64,000 bases of DNA from Acinetobacter nosocomialis. GTDB lineage: Bacteria; Pseudomonadota; Gammaproteobacteria; Pseudomonadales; Moraxellaceae. The notes beneath the pieces are model-generated. The model searched no databases. It worked only from the letters and a program-made list of their open reading frames with translations, and was not told the DNA's origin. The position numbers were made by a program, and so were the translations under genes. Within the stretch, counting starts at the first letter, position 1. Each line of letters begins with the position of its first letter. Shown one piece after another: positions 10,420 through 21,227 of the stretch. The stretch spans positions 1,116,001-1,180,000 of the forward strand of contig CP107049.1 of assembly GCA_025736915.1 (NCBI GenBank). The letters are read 5' to 3'.

Positions 10420-11338
10420 TCGGCACCATAATATTTAAAGCATTTTTTTCTACAGTGAAATTTAGAGGTGGTTTCATCTCTATGATTTCACCATCTAAAG
10501 CCACTGTGAGTTTCGATTTTTTTTCACATTCCACCACAACATGATCTGCACAAAAACTATATACGTCTTCTGCATCTTCAACTTTACCTTGAACCCATTG
10601 CCAAAGCATATGCAGCAAACTCAGCTTATCACTTTTTGTAATTACAACTCCAGCCACTCTTCCCTGCGCCGCACACTCTGCAATCCTGAGTTTCATATCA
10701 CATAACTGTAGTTGGTTATTTCCAAAGAAAATTAGAGGTGCTTTAACGGGATATTTTTTACCATCTACCGTTATCGACAACTTCATTGACTTATTTTCTC
10801 TTAATAAAACATCTAAAGCTGAGGTATAAGCGTGTAAAGGAAGTCTTCCTAAATATTTATTGTAGAGTTCGCGCTTTTTAATAAAGAGTGGGTATAGACC
10901 TAAACTGGCATTATTCAAATAAATATGATCATTGATGGCGGCTATATGAACCGATCGAGGTGTACCCGTGGCAATAACTTCGGCAGCGTCCAAAAGATCT
11001 AGCGGAATATCTAAAACTTTAGCCACATAATTAAAAGTACCTAAAGGCAAAATTCCCATTGGAATAGAGGTATTTCTAAGTTTAGATGCAACAGCATTTA
11101 AAGTGCCATCTCCACCTGCTGCAACAACTACCCCTATATTTTCGTTTTGTGAATGTCGATGAATCACGTTATTCATCAGATCGTCAAACAATGTATTTTC
11201 ATTTAATTCAAAAACTTGTATCTCAAAACCATGTTCAGTGAGTAAAGTCATCAGTTGCTCATAAACATCTTCATGTTTTGAAGCATGAAATCCTGATTTT
11301 TCGTTATAGATGATCGAAAGAGGTTTCAAAGGCCGCAT
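10400..11338 (-). CDS. Diacylglycerol kinase-catalytic-domain lipid kinase
   Basis: This 312-residue soluble protein has the DAGK catalytic domain (YegS/DgkB/sphingosine kinase family), which is unrelated to DgkA. The nucleotide-binding motif GGDGTLN is at 75-81. The following motif reads PLGTFNYVAK (98-107) where many relatives have GTGND or GTANDFA, so this belongs to the GTFNY-type branch. The C-terminal half includes DGEIIEMKPPLNFTV, typical of the second domain. It overlaps the downstream phosphoesterase by 20 bases and is first in that two-gene operon. The lipid substrate is unknown. Confidence 0.87.
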   Translation of the reverse strand: MRPLKPLSIIYNEKSGFHASKHEDVYEQLMTLLTEHGFEIQVFELNENTLFDDLMNNVIHRHSQNENIGVVVAAGGDGTLNAVASKLRNTSIPMGILPLGTFNYVAKVLDIPLDLLDAAEVIATGTPRSVHIAAINDHIYLNNASLGLYPLFIKKRELYNKYLGRLPLHAYTSALDVLLRENKSMKLSITVDGKKYPVKAPLIFFGNNQLQLCDMKLRIAECAAQGRVAGVVITKSDKLSLLHMLWQWVQGKVEDAEDVYSFCADHVVVECEKKSKLTVALDGEIIEMKPPLNFTVEKNALNIMVPNVITSV

Positions 11339-11729
11339 TTTATTATCGTAAAGTGGGATGTTTATTCTATTTTGTACACAAAATCACCTATTAAAAGTCT
11401 CTTTATGTAAATTTTGAATGATCTTCATTTGTTTAATCAATAATAATTCTCAAGAAAAATTTAAGAGTTAATTTATTGATTTAAAACAAAATAATTTAAG
11501 TAAATAACACACATACAACATAAAAATATAAAAGTAAAAACCTTATAAAAAACTATAAACAAATGATTTTCATCAAAAAATGATCGGAATTCCAAATATC
11601 TAATTGTTAGTCTTTAGTCTTATTTTTTTTATGATTTTATGCTTTAATACAGCCACTTTTTTATTTGATCTTTCATTGTACCCCAATGAATAGACTTGTA
11701 CGTTGTACATATTTTGAATAGGCCTCACC
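11339..11729. other. AT-rich divergent intergenic region with pckG promoter zone
   Basis: This 391-base gap separates the lipid kinase and pckG, which point away from each other, so both promoters should be here. It is very AT-rich. Visible items are a small palindrome ATGA-TTT-TCAT near 11563-11573 and the TGTAC palindrome at 11697-11709. I see no ORF or RNA gene in it. Confidence 0.5.
11697..11709. promoter_or_regulatory. Palindrome TGTAC-N3-GTACA just before pckG
   Basis: A perfect 5-bp inverted repeat, TGTAC GTT GTACA, ends 20 bases before the pckG start codon, overlapping the expected leader or ribosome-binding area. A further TGTAC-like half site (TTGTACC) lies about 20 bases upstream. 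It could be an operator; the regulator is unknown. Confidence 0.35.
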
Positions 11730-13562
11730 ATGACCACAGTGAACGCACCAGAATTCGTTCGTCATCCTAAGCTTATAGCATGGGTTGAAGAAATTGCAAA
11801 CTTAACCAAACCAGCAAAAATCGAATGGTGTGACGGAAGCGAAGAAGAGTATCAACGTCTAATCGACTTGATGATCGCTAACGGCACCATGCAGAAATTA
11901 AACCAAGAAAAACATCCTGGTTCTTATCTTGCAAATTCTGACCCATCTGACGTTGCGCGTGTTGAAGATCGTACTTACATCTGCTCTCAAAATAAAGAAG
12001 ATGCTGGTGCGACAAACAACTGGGAAGATCCAGCTGTTATGCGTGAAAAATTAAATGGTTTATTTGAAGGTTCAATGGAAGGCCGTACGATGTACGTTGT
12101 TCCTTTCTCTATGGGTCCTTTAGGTAGCCATATTGCTCATATCGGTATCGAGTTAACTGACTCTCCTTACGTTGCTGTTAGCATGCGCAAAATGGCTCGT
12201 ATGGGTAAAGCAGTTTATGACGTATTAGGTACAGACGGCGAATTTGTTCCTTGTGTACACACAGTAGGTGCTCCACTTGCTGAAGGTCAAAAAGACGTTG
12301 CTTGGCCTTGTAACCCAGAGAAATATATCGTTCATTATCCAGAGACTCGTGAAATCTGGTCTTTCGGTTCTGGTTACGGCGGTAACGCATTACTTGGTAA
12401 AAAATGTTTAGCTCTTCGTATCGCTTCTGTCATGGGCCGCGAACAAGGTTGGTTAGCTGAACACATGCTTATTCTTGGTGTAACTAACCCTCAAGGTGAA
12501 AAACACTACATCGCTGCTGCATTCCCATCTGCTTGTGGTAAAACAAACTTTGCGATGTTAATTCCACCAGCAGGTTATGAAGGTTGGAAAATCGAAACTG
12601 TAGGTGACGATATTGCTTGGATCAAACCAGGTGAAGACGGCCGCTTATATGCGATTAACCCTGAAGCTGGTTTCTTCGGTGTAGCTCCTGGTACAAATAC
12701 CAAAACTAACCCGAACTGTATGGCAACTCTTCATAAAGATGTTATCTATACAAACGTAGCAGTAACTGAAGATGGTCAAGTATGGTGGGAAGGTCTTTCT
12801 AAAGAAGTTCCAACAAACTTAATAAACTGGAAAGGTCAACCTCACGTAAACGGCGAAAAAGCAGCACATCCAAATGCGCGTTTCACTGTTGCAGCAGGTC
12901 AATGTCCATCTATCGATGCTGATTGGGAAAACCCAGCAGGTGTTCCAATTTCTGCATTCATCTTCGGTGGTCGCCGTGCAGATACAGTTCCTTTAGTTTC
13001 TGAAGCTTTTGACTGGGTTGACGGTGTATATAAAGCGGCAACTATGGGTTCTGAAACTACTGCTGCTGCTGTTGGTCAACAAGGTATCGTTCGTCGTGAC
13101 CCATTCGCGATGCTTCCATTTGCTGGCTACAACATGGCTGACTACTTTGACCACTGGTTAAGCCTTGGTGCAAAAGTAAGCGAGAAAGCTGAAGCTTCTG
13201 GCAACAAATTACCGAAAATCTTCAACGTAAACTGGTTCCGTCGTGATGCTGAAGGCAACTTCGTATGGCCTGGTTTCGGTCAAAACATGCGTGTTCTTGA
13301 GTGGATCATTGACCGCTGTGAAGGTCGTGCAAACGCTGTTGAAACACCAATCGGTTTTGTTCCAACATATGAAGACTTGAACTGGAAAGGCACTGAGTTC
13401 AGTAAAGAACAATTTGACCTTATCACTACTCAAGATAAAGACCAGTGGGTTACTGAAATTGAAAGCCACACTGAGTTATTCAATAAACTTGGTGAGCGCT
13501 TACCAAAAGCATTAAAAGAACGTCAAGCAGCATTACTTGAAGCTGTAAAAACTGGTTTCTAA
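11730..13562 (+). CDS. pckG: Phosphoenolpyruvate carboxykinase (GTP)
   Basis: The enzyme converts oxaloacetate plus GTP to PEP, CO2 and GDP, the entry step of gluconeogenesis when the cell grows on organic acids. The 610-residue length is that of the GTP-type family (ATP-type enzymes are about 540 and unrelated in detail). The P-loop reads PSACGKTN at 266-273, with the hyper-reactive Cys269. The motifs [14 protein letters not shown] and [11 protein letters not shown] are also diagnostic. The leader lacks a strong Shine-Dalgarno. The gene is monocistronic, with a strong terminator behind it and glpD converging on it. It sits near an organic acid symporter and glycerol genes, which fits a gluconeogenic lifestyle. 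Confidence 0.97.
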   Translation: MTTVNAPEFVRHPKLIAWVEEIANLTKPAKIEWCDGSEEEYQRLIDLMIANGTMQKLNQEKHPGSYLANSDPSDVARVEDRTYICSQNKEDAGATNNWEDPAVMREKLNGLFEGSMEGRTMYVVPFSMGPLGSHIAHIGIELTDSPYVAVSMRKMARMGKAVYDVLGTDGEFVPCVHTVGAPLAEGQKDVAWPCNPEKYIVHYPETREIWSFGSGYGGNALLGKKCLALRIASVMGREQGWLAEHMLILGVTNPQGEKHYIAAAFPSACGKTNFAMLIPPAGYEGWKIETVGDDIAWIKPGEDGRLYAINPEAGFFGVAPGTNTKTNPNCMATLHKDVIYTNVAVTEDGQVWWEGLSKEVPTNLINWKGQPHVNGEKAAHPNARFTVAAGQCPSIDADWENPAGVPISAFIFGGRRADTVPLVSEAFDWVDGVYKAATMGSETTAAAVGQQGIVRRDPFAMLPFAGYNMADYFDHWLSLGAKVSEKAEASGNKLPKIFNVNWFRRDAEGNFVWPGFGQNMRVLEWIIDRCEGRANAVETPIGFVPTYEDLNWKGTEFSKEQFDLITTQDKDQWVTEIESHTELFNKLGERLPKALKERQAALLEAVKTGF

Positions 13563-13573
13563 TTGCTAAATAT

Positions 13574-13602
13574 AAAAAAGGCCGCTTTATGCGGCCTTTT
13601 TT
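13574..13602. terminator. Bidirectional terminator between pckG and glpD
   Basis: The hairpin GGCCGC / GCGGCC with a TTTAT loop is flanked by A6 and T6. It ends two bases before the glpD stop codon at 13604, so it serves both converging genes. Confidence 0.88.
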
Positions 13603-13603
13603 A

Positions 13604-15121
13604 TTATGCGGCATCATCTTTTAGTCGACGTTCAGATAAATAAGCTTCTAACACTTTTACCTGTTTCTCATTAAACGCCAAACCTAATTTAGATCTTCGC
13701 CAGAGTATGTCTTCTGCAGTATTTGCCCACTCATATTCACATAAATACTTAACTTCACATTCAAATAAATCGTGACCAAAATTTTGTCCCAATTGTTCTA
13801 TACCATTTCTTTCTTGAAGCATGTTCCAAACTCTTGTGCCATATGCATGTGCCCAACGTTTGGCAAGGGATTCTGAAACTCCATTTACACGTAATTGAAT
13901 CTGGTTGATTAAATCATCTACTGTGGTCCAGTTCTCAGCACCTGGTAATGGCTTATTGGCAGTCCACTCCTCTGCCATTTCACTAAAGAACGGAGACAAA
14001 TGTTCTAAAGCAGCCTCAGCCAGTTTTCGATAGGTCGTAATCTTGCCGCCAAATACTGATAACAATGGTGCGTTAGTATTTTCTGCCTGTAGTGCCAAAG
14101 TATAGTCACGGGTAATTGCCGAAGGGTTATCAGACTCATCATCGCATAAAGCACGTACACCTGAGTACTGACTTACAATATCTGCTCGCGTTAACTGCTT
14201 TTTAAAATGTGAATTTGTGACTGTCAAAAGGTAATCTATTTCTACATCGGTAATCTCTACCTTTTGTGGATCACCTGTGTATTCCTGATCTGTTGTACCA
14301 ATTAGGGTATATTTTTCTAAATATGGTATTGCAAACACGATGCGTCGGTCTTCATTTTGCATAATAAAGGCTTTATGACAGTCATATAGCTTTGGCACAA
14401 CAATATGACTTCCTTGGATCAATCGGATTTGATAAGGCGATCTTAAATTTAGGTTTTCACTAATAATTTCTTCAACCCAAGGACCAGCTGCATTTACTAA
14501 AGCTCTTGCACGTATTTGATAAGACTCAGCTCCACTTTGTAGTTCCAAATGCCACAGTTCTTGTTCTTGATAAGCCTTCACACATCTAGTTCGTGTCACG
14601 ACTTTGGCACCCTGTGCTTTAGCTTGGAGGGCATTTAACACAACAAGACGTGCGTCATCTACAGTACAGTCAGAATATTCAAACCCACGCGTTATAGCTG
14701 GTTTTAAGGGACTATCTTCTTTGAAATAAATAAGATTTGAACCTAATAATTTTTCTCGTTTTCCCAAATGATCATAAAAAAATAGGCCCGCTCGAATTAA
14801 CCACGCAGGACGTAAATGTGGCCGATGCGGCATAATAAAACGCATTGGTGCAATAATATGTGGAGCTTTCGCTAATAGCACTTCTCGCTCTGCTAATGCT
14901 TCTCTGACCAGTCTAAATTCTTTATGTTCTAAATAGCGTAGACCACCATGAATTAATTTACTGCTAGCAGATGAAGTGTGACTGGCTAAATCATCCTTTT
15001 CACATAAAAATACGGATAATCCACGGCCTACTGCATCATTAGCAATACCGACGCCATTAATACCGCCACCAATTACGGCAATATCATATACTTTTGAATA
15101 ATCATTAGATTGTATTTTCAT
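13604..15121 (-). CDS. glpD: Glycerol-3-phosphate dehydrogenase (aerobic, FAD)
   Basis: GlpD is a membrane-associated FAD enzyme that oxidises glycerol-3-phosphate to dihydroxyacetone phosphate and passes electrons to quinone. Its 505-residue length is normal. The N-terminal FAD-binding motif reads VIGGGINGVGIA (16-27). It is followed by the family signature SSASSKLIHGGLRYLEH. The C-terminal region carries the usual helical domain. It lies 153 bases downstream of glpK in the same direction, with room for its own promoter. The nearby glpQ product and the GlpK product both feed this enzyme. GAGAA precedes the ATG. Confidence 0.96.
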   Translation of the reverse strand: MKIQSNDYSKVYDIAVIGGGINGVGIANDAVGRGLSVFLCEKDDLASHTSSASSKLIHGGLRYLEHKEFRLVREALAEREVLLAKAPHIIAPMRFIMPHRPHLRPAWLIRAGLFFYDHLGKREKLLGSNLIYFKEDSPLKPAITRGFEYSDCTVDDARLVVLNALQAKAQGAKVVTRTRCVKAYQEQELWHLELQSGAESYQIRARALVNAAGPWVEEIISENLNLRSPYQIRLIQGSHIVVPKLYDCHKAFIMQNEDRRIVFAIPYLEKYTLIGTTDQEYTGDPQKVEITDVEIDYLLTVTNSHFKKQLTRADIVSQYSGVRALCDDESDNPSAITRDYTLALQAENTNAPLLSVFGGKITTYRKLAEAALEHLSPFFSEMAEEWTANKPLPGAENWTTVDDLINQIQLRVNGVSESLAKRWAHAYGTRVWNMLQERNGIEQLGQNFGHDLFECEVKYLCEYEWANTAEDILWRRSKLGLAFNEKQVKVLEAYLSERRLKDDAA

Positions 15122-15274
15122 TTCTCATATTCTTTTTATTGTTGATCTTATAAAAATTAAAACATCAAATTGATGAAACAACAATCTAAAAAGTAGAATA
15201 ATCAAATTTGAATTGGCAAGCATTTAGCCATTAATTGATTACTCTACTTTTAATTTAACTCGTTAAAGAATAAA

Positions 15275-17167
<1,893 letters not shown>

Positions 17168-18487
17168 ATGGTTGATCAACCTTCTACCGCAACAACTCCA
17201 CATTCTAATTTAGATACAAAAACTCGTCTAAAATCAATTTTGGGCGGTTCTGCCGGTAACCTTGTCGAATGGTACGACTGGTATGTATATGCCGCATTTA
17301 CGCTCTATTTTGCTCATGCCTTTTTTCCAAAAGGGAGTCAAACTGCTCAACTTCTTCAAGCAGCTGCAATTTTCGCAGTAGGTTTCCTTATGCGTCCCAT
17401 CGGCGCATGGATTATGGGGATTTATTCAGACCGTAAAGGACGTAAAGCGGGTCTTACACTTTCCGTTACTTTAATGTGTGTTGGCTCTCTACTCATTGCA
17501 GTTACACCATCTTATGAAAGCATTGGTGTATTCGCCCCATTACTACTGGTTGTTGCACGTTTAATTCAAGGCTTAAGCGTAGGCGGTGAATATGGTGCAA
17601 GCGCTACTTATTTAAGTGAGATGGCAGAAAAAGACCGACGTGGTTTCTTCTCAAGCTTTCAATATGTCACTTTAATTGCTGGACAGCTCACTGCCTTGTG
17701 TGTACTTCTCATTTTACAAATGGTACTTACAGAGCAGCAATTACATGACTGGGGATGGCGTGTACCATTTTTCATCGGGGCTCTTTTAGCCATTGTAGTG
17801 TTCCGTATTCGCCGTGGTTTAATGGAAACCCAATCTTTTAAAAATGCACAAGCAGAAACAGACCAGCCGAAATCAGGCATGTTTGCTTTATTTAAACATT
17901 ATCCAAAAGAAGCATTCACCGTATTATTTTTAACTGCTGGTGGTACTTTAGCTTTCTATACTTACACCACCTATTTACAGAAATATTTAGTGAATACTTC
18001 TGGTTTTACTAAACCTGAAGCTACTCAAATTACCACTTTAGCCCTATTCATCTTTATGTGTTTACAGCCACTGGCAGGTGCATTATCAGATCGAATTGGC
18101 CGTAAACCGCTTATGATTGCATTTGGGGTGACAGGTGTTTTATTCACCTATATTTTGTTTGATGCACTCGCAAACACGCATAACTACTGGACAGCATTCT
18201 GGTTATGTTTAGGTGGACTGGTCATGGTAACTGGCTATACCTCAATTAACGCTGTCGTAAAAGCTGAACTTTTCCCTGCACATATTCGAGCTTTGGGTGT
18301 GGCTTTACCTTATGCAATTGCCAATACTTTATTTGGTGGTACAGCTGAGTTTTTCGCGTTAAGTTTCAAAGAAGCTGGTCATGAATCATGGTTCTTTATT
18401 TATGTCAGTATTATGATTTTCATTTCATTACTGATCTATATATTTATGAAAGACACCAAGCATCATTCAAAAATTAAAGAGCATTAA
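17168..18487 (+). CDS. MFS transporter, metabolite:H+ symporter (KgtP-like)
   Basis: This 439-residue inner-membrane transporter has twelve predicted helices. The N-terminal signature GGSAGNLVEWYDWYVYAAF and the loop SDRKGRKAGL mark the MHS branch of the MFS. That branch takes up organic acids such as alpha-ketoglutarate, citrate or proline/betaine with protons. Alpha-ketoglutarate is the closest match in my memory, but the substrate is not proven. I start at ATG 17168 because GGAG at 17158-17161 is a good Shine-Dalgarno for it; the ATG at 17156 has none and contains that GGAG. It sits beside pckG and the glycerol genes, consistent with growth on organic acids. Confidence 0.87.
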   Translation: MVDQPSTATTPHSNLDTKTRLKSILGGSAGNLVEWYDWYVYAAFTLYFAHAFFPKGSQTAQLLQAAAIFAVGFLMRPIGAWIMGIYSDRKGRKAGLTLSVTLMCVGSLLIAVTPSYESIGVFAPLLLVVARLIQGLSVGGEYGASATYLSEMAEKDRRGFFSSFQYVTLIAGQLTALCVLLILQMVLTEQQLHDWGWRVPFFIGALLAIVVFRIRRGLMETQSFKNAQAETDQPKSGMFALFKHYPKEAFTVLFLTAGGTLAFYTYTTYLQKYLVNTSGFTKPEATQITTLALFIFMCLQPLAGALSDRIGRKPLMIAFGVTGVLFTYILFDALANTHNYWTAFWLCLGGLVMVTGYTSINAVVKAELFPAHIRALGVALPYAIANTLFGGTAEFFALSFKEAGHESWFFIYVSIMIFISLLIYIFMKDTKHHSKIKEH

Positions 18488-18499
18488 TATTTTACAATT

Positions 18500-18530
18500 A
18501 GAGCCAATATCGTCAGTCAATATTGGCTCT
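18500..18530 (+). terminator. Hairpin after the symporter gene
   Basis: The perfect 11-bp stem AGAGCCAATAT / ATATTGGCTCT with a 9-base loop lies 13 bases past the stop. It lacks a T run, so it may be a weak terminator or a 3'-end stabiliser. Confidence 0.5.
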
Positions 18531-18603
18531 AAGCAAGCGAATAAGCACAAACAACACTTCTATTTTATGAGATACTTCATATAAGAAAATAAGGACGATA
18601 CTG

Positions 18604-19026
18604 ATGAATAAAAGTATTTTATGTTTGGCATTAAGTAGTATGTTTATTTTAACTGCTTGCCAGACTACACCTCGCCAATATAATGGTTCAACTGGCTATC
18701 AGATTGAAAACCAAACTAAAACTTCAGCGACTTTAGCTTATACTTTAGCTGGTCGTAGTAACCAGCAACTTGATGAGCGTAAATTACAACGTGCTTGTCA
18801 GAATGTGTTAGGTACTCAGAAAGTTTATAAATTATCAATTTTAAGTATCAACGAAATTCCAAACCCAGCTAAAGATGAGCAGTATGGAATTAAACTTGGT
18901 GAAACTCGTGCTTCTTTTGGTTTATCAAACACACCTAGTTTAAATAATGGTGAAGACTATGCGACTCGCCAAGCACTTGAAGCTCGTCCAAGCACATTAA
19001 AAGTAGTTCGTTATACTTGTTCATAA
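18604..19026 (+). CDS. Small lipoprotein of unknown function
   Basis: This 140-residue protein has a clear lipoprotein signal, with lipobox LTAC placing the acylated cysteine at residue 19. The mature part has no motif I recognise. It contains NQQLDERKLQRACQNVLG and a C-terminal VVRYTCS, so two further cysteines (mid-protein and near the end) could pair. A good Shine-Dalgarno (AAGGA) precedes the ATG. The gene stands alone, with a terminator hairpin just behind it. Probably a conserved Acinetobacter envelope protein. Confidence 0.75.
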   Translation: MNKSILCLALSSMFILTACQTTPRQYNGSTGYQIENQTKTSATLAYTLAGRSNQQLDERKLQRACQNVLGTQKVYKLSILSINEIPNPAKDEQYGIKLGETRASFGLSNTPSLNNGEDYATRQALEARPSTLKVVRYTCS

Positions 19027-19034
19027 AATAAAAA

Positions 19035-19063
19035 AAGACGCTGTTCTTTTACAGCGTCTTATA
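19035..19063. terminator. Terminator overlapping the 3' end of the converging methyltransferase gene
   Basis: The stem AAGACGCTGT / ACAGCGTCTT with a TCTTTT loop follows the lipoprotein gene. Its sequence also encodes the last residues (KTL) and stop codon of the minus-strand methyltransferase, so one hairpin is shared between a 3' UTR and a coding end. Confidence 0.7.
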
Positions 19064-19717
19064 AAAACTTACGTTTCTAAATTCTCTTGCTTCATCCAGA
19101 TCTGGCCACGTAGTAGCACTTCTTTCTTCAATTTTTTCATATTTTGGATGACTAAAATTTTTAACTCGGCTATCTGCTACCCAAACTTCTGGTGCAAATT
19201 TTAAAAATTCGTCTAAGAAAAAGCGATTACATTGGTCATATAACACATCGGCAGCAAGTAAAACATCGACTTGTTCAGCCTTATATAAATCATCTAAATA
19301 TTCGAGTTCTACATCATTAAGTAAAGCATTTTCACGGCAAGCATTTAAGCTAACCTGATCAATATCACAGCAGATTACGCGTTTTGCTCCTGCCATCTTT
19401 GCAGCAATTGCCACTACACCAGAACCAGCTCCGAAATCTAACACCACTTTATCTTTAACATGGTGCGGCTCTGCAAGTATCCACTGAGCCATCGCCAAGC
19501 CTGATGCCCAACAGAAAATCCAATACGGCGTGTCATTCCAGATACGGCGAATAACTTCGTCATCCAATCGATCAGTTGGAAAAACAGGTGGAATCAACCA
19601 TAAAGAAATTGGAGTTTCTGGCAACTGTTGTGCCATTAATTCACAATGAGGAATGACTTCATGTAAGGCTTGAAGTAAATGTTCAGGGGCTTTGGACAGT
19701 TGAAAGGTGCAGCTCAT
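19049..19717 (-). CDS. Class I SAM-dependent methyltransferase
   Basis: This 222-223-residue protein has the Rossmann methyltransferase core. Motif I reads VVLDFGAGSGVVAIAA, then VICCDID (acidic end of strand 2) and LLAADVLYD (motif IV region). The layout resembles the lysine methyltransferases of the ETFB-KMT/METTL20 and PrmA-like group, so a protein substrate is plausible but unproven. I start at ATG 19717 (MSCTFQLS) because GAG lies seven bases before it; a TTG at 19732 is an alternative that adds five residues. The last codons lie inside the terminator hairpin of the converging lipoprotein gene. Confidence 0.8.
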   Translation of the reverse strand: MSCTFQLSKAPEHLLQALHEVIPHCELMAQQLPETPISLWLIPPVFPTDRLDDEVIRRIWNDTPYWIFCWASGLAMAQWILAEPHHVKDKVVLDFGAGSGVVAIAAKMAGAKRVICCDIDQVSLNACRENALLNDVELEYLDDLYKAEQVDVLLAADVLYDQCNRFFLDEFLKFAPEVWVADSRVKNFSHPKYEKIEERSATTWPDLDEAREFRNVSFYKTL

Positions 19718-19864
19718 AAATAAGCTCAACAATTTATAATTACTATTTGATCATCTGCATCGCGAGCAAGACTAAAACAGTAGCTTAAAGCATGATAGTG
19801 ACTAGTTACTAAAAATACGTTAGTTCAATTCCACTGTATTAATTGCTGCAACGGTTTGGTCTTG

Positions 19865-19936
19865 TGTAGCTTCGCTACTCATCCCGAAAGAAAAGTAGCA
19901 TACGAAGTCCTAACATTTGCATTAAATGCTAGGACG
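19865..19936. other. Structured intergenic sequence downstream of folD
   Basis: Two hairpins lie in the gap between folD and the methyltransferase. One is GTAGC-TTC-GCTAC (about 19867-19879). The other is GTCCTA-A-CATTT / AAATG-C-TAGGAC (about 19907-19935). The segment between them contains GTAGC and GAAG, which could pair alternatively with the first hairpin. There is no U tract, so it is not a standard terminator. It may be the folD 3' UTR or a small repeat. Confidence 0.4.
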
Positions 19937-19955
19937 CCGCCGTGAATAAATTAAA

Positions 19956-20804
19956 TTAACCTAAAGCTTTTTCAGCAGCTTCTACAGTTTGACGAATCAA
20001 AGTTGTGATTGTCATTGGACCAACACCACCCGGTACTGGTGTATAAGCAGAAGCAATTTCTTCAATACCTTGTAATTGAATATCGCCAACACCGCCGCCA
20101 TCACGTGGATGGAAGCCAGCGTCTACAACAACTGCACCTTGTTTAATCCAATCTTTTTGAATAAGTTCAGCTTTACCTACAGCACCAACAATAATGTCAG
20201 CTTGTTTCACAAGCTCAGGTAAGTTTTGTGTACGTGAATGGCAAATCGTTACTGTCGCGTTTGCTTGCAACAACATCATTGCCATTGGTTTACCTAAAAT
20301 AGCTGAACGACCAACCACAACAGCATGTTTACCAGCAATTTCGATATTGTTTTCTTTAAGAATCGTCATAATACCAGCTGGAGTTGCTGAACCATATGCA
20401 GCTTCACCCATTGCCATACGACCAAAACCAAGGCAAGTTACGCCATCAACATCTTTTGCCAATGAGATCGCATCGAAACACGCACGCTCATCAATTTGTG
20501 CAGGAACTGGATGTTGTAAAAGAATACCGTGAACATCTGGATTGGCATTAAGCTTTTCGATTTCAGCTAATAATTGTTCTGTTGTCGTTTCTTGTGGTAA
20601 TTCGATTTTTAATGAATCCATACCTACACGGCGGCAGGCATTACCTTTCATACGTACATAAGTTGCAGATGCACCATCATCCCCAACTAAAATAGTCGCC
20701 AAAATCGGGGTACGACCTGTTTTCGCTTTTAAAGCTTCAACACGTACCAACAAATTTTCTTCAATTTGCTTTGCTAATGCACGACCGTCTAAAACCAATG
20801 CCAC
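19956..20804 (-). CDS. folD: Bifunctional methylenetetrahydrofolate dehydrogenase/cyclohydrolase FolD
   Basis: FolD interconverts methylene-, methenyl- and formyl-tetrahydrofolate using NADP in one-carbon metabolism. The signatures are [16 protein letters not shown] (with the catalytic Lys), [15 protein letters not shown], the NADP-binding [17 protein letters not shown] and [11 protein letters not shown] start at GTG 20804 (282 residues), preceded by GGAG at the right distance. Reading further upstream to ATG 20894 adds 30 residues that are not FolD-like. A second folate gene, folP, lies 3.3 kb away in the same direction but is not in an operon with it. Confidence 0.96.
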   Translation of the reverse strand: MALVLDGRALAKQIEENLLVRVEALKAKTGRTPILATILVGDDGASATYVRMKGNACRRVGMDSLKIELPQETTTEQLLAEIEKLNANPDVHGILLQHPVPAQIDERACFDAISLAKDVDGVTCLGFGRMAMGEAAYGSATPAGIMTILKENNIEIAGKHAVVVGRSAILGKPMAMMLLQANATVTICHSRTQNLPELVKQADIIVGAVGKAELIQKDWIKQGAVVVDAGFHPRDGGGVGDIQLQGIEEIASAYTPVPGGVGPMTITTLIRQTVEAAEKALG

Positions 20805-20911
20805 AGCACATCTCCAAGGTAGACATGAATTTAATGTGCTAATAATACATGATAATTTCGACAATTTTATTCTAGATGCTGTTTTTATGTGCATCTTCGC
20901 TCAAAACAGTA

Positions 20912-20939
20912 TTGTTTTTTCTGTAAAGGTTGCTAATAT
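20912..20939 (+). promoter_or_regulatory. Promoter of the tRNA-Cys/tRNA-Leu unit
   Basis: TTGTTT (20912-20917) and TAATAT (20934-20939) are separated by 16 bases and lie 17 bases before the tRNA-Cys gene. Confidence 0.65.
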
Positions 20940-20956
20940 GTGCATCACCAAATGTA

Positions 20957-21030
20957 GGCGGGGTGGCAGAGTGGTCATGCAGCGGACTGCAACTCCGTGG
21001 ACGCCGGTTCGATTCCGACCTCCGCCTCCA
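20957..21030 (+). tRNA. tRNA-Cys (GCA)
   Basis: The 74-base gene has a paired acceptor stem (GGCGGGG with CTCCGCC), encoded CCA at 21028-21030, the T-arm GGTTCGATTCC, and the anticodon GCA at 20989-20991 within CTGCAAC. It is followed after 11 bases by tRNA-Leu, so the two are co-transcribed. Confidence 0.96.
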
Positions 21031-21041
21031 AATTTGGTAAA

Positions 21042-21127
21042 GCCCGGGTGGTGAAATAGGTAGACACAGGGGATTTAAAATCCCCCGCCCTCAAAGCGTG
21101 CCGGTTCGAGTCCGGCCCCGGGCACCA
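21042..21127 (+). tRNA. tRNA-Leu (UAA), copy 1
   Basis: The 86-base gene has a long variable arm (class II), acceptor stem GCCCGGG / CCCGGGC, anticodon TAA in the loop TTTAAAA, T-arm GGTTCGAGTCC and encoded CCA. It is identical over all 86 bases to the gene at 23188-23273. The roughly 60 bases behind it, including the terminator, are also largely shared. Confidence 0.97.
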
Positions 21128-21160
21128 TCTTCAAGTACTGAATATGGTGTCATAAAGAAT

Positions 21161-21181
21161 CCAGCGTAAGCTGGTTTTTTT
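21161..21181 (+). terminator. Terminator of the tRNA-Cys/tRNA-Leu unit
   Basis: CCAGC-GTAA-GCTGG is followed by T7. The same hairpin occurs behind the second tRNA-Leu at 23307-23327. Confidence 0.88.
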
Positions 21182-21187
21182 ATACCT

Positions 21188-21213
21188 AAAAAAAGGGCTA
21201 CGATGTAACCCTC
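21188..21213 (-). terminator. phoD terminator
   Basis: On the minus strand the stem GGGTTAC / GTAGCCC is followed by T7, starting 15 bases past the phoD stop. Confidence 0.7.
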
Positions 21214-21227
21214 TATTTTCTAAAATT

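Larger units (their letters stand above)
21042..21187 (+). repeat. Direct repeat, left copy (tRNA-Leu plus 3' flank)
   Basis: About 146 bases are shared with 23188-23333. The 86-base tRNA is identical and the following 60 bases have about seven mismatches, ending after the common terminator. The two copies are in direct orientation and flank phoD. Confidence 0.85.

Noticed and set aside
11560-11575. Possible Fur box (ATGATTTTCAT) upstream of pckG
   Set aside because: It matches only a fraction of the 19-bp Fur consensus and lies in very AT-rich DNA where such matches arise by chance.
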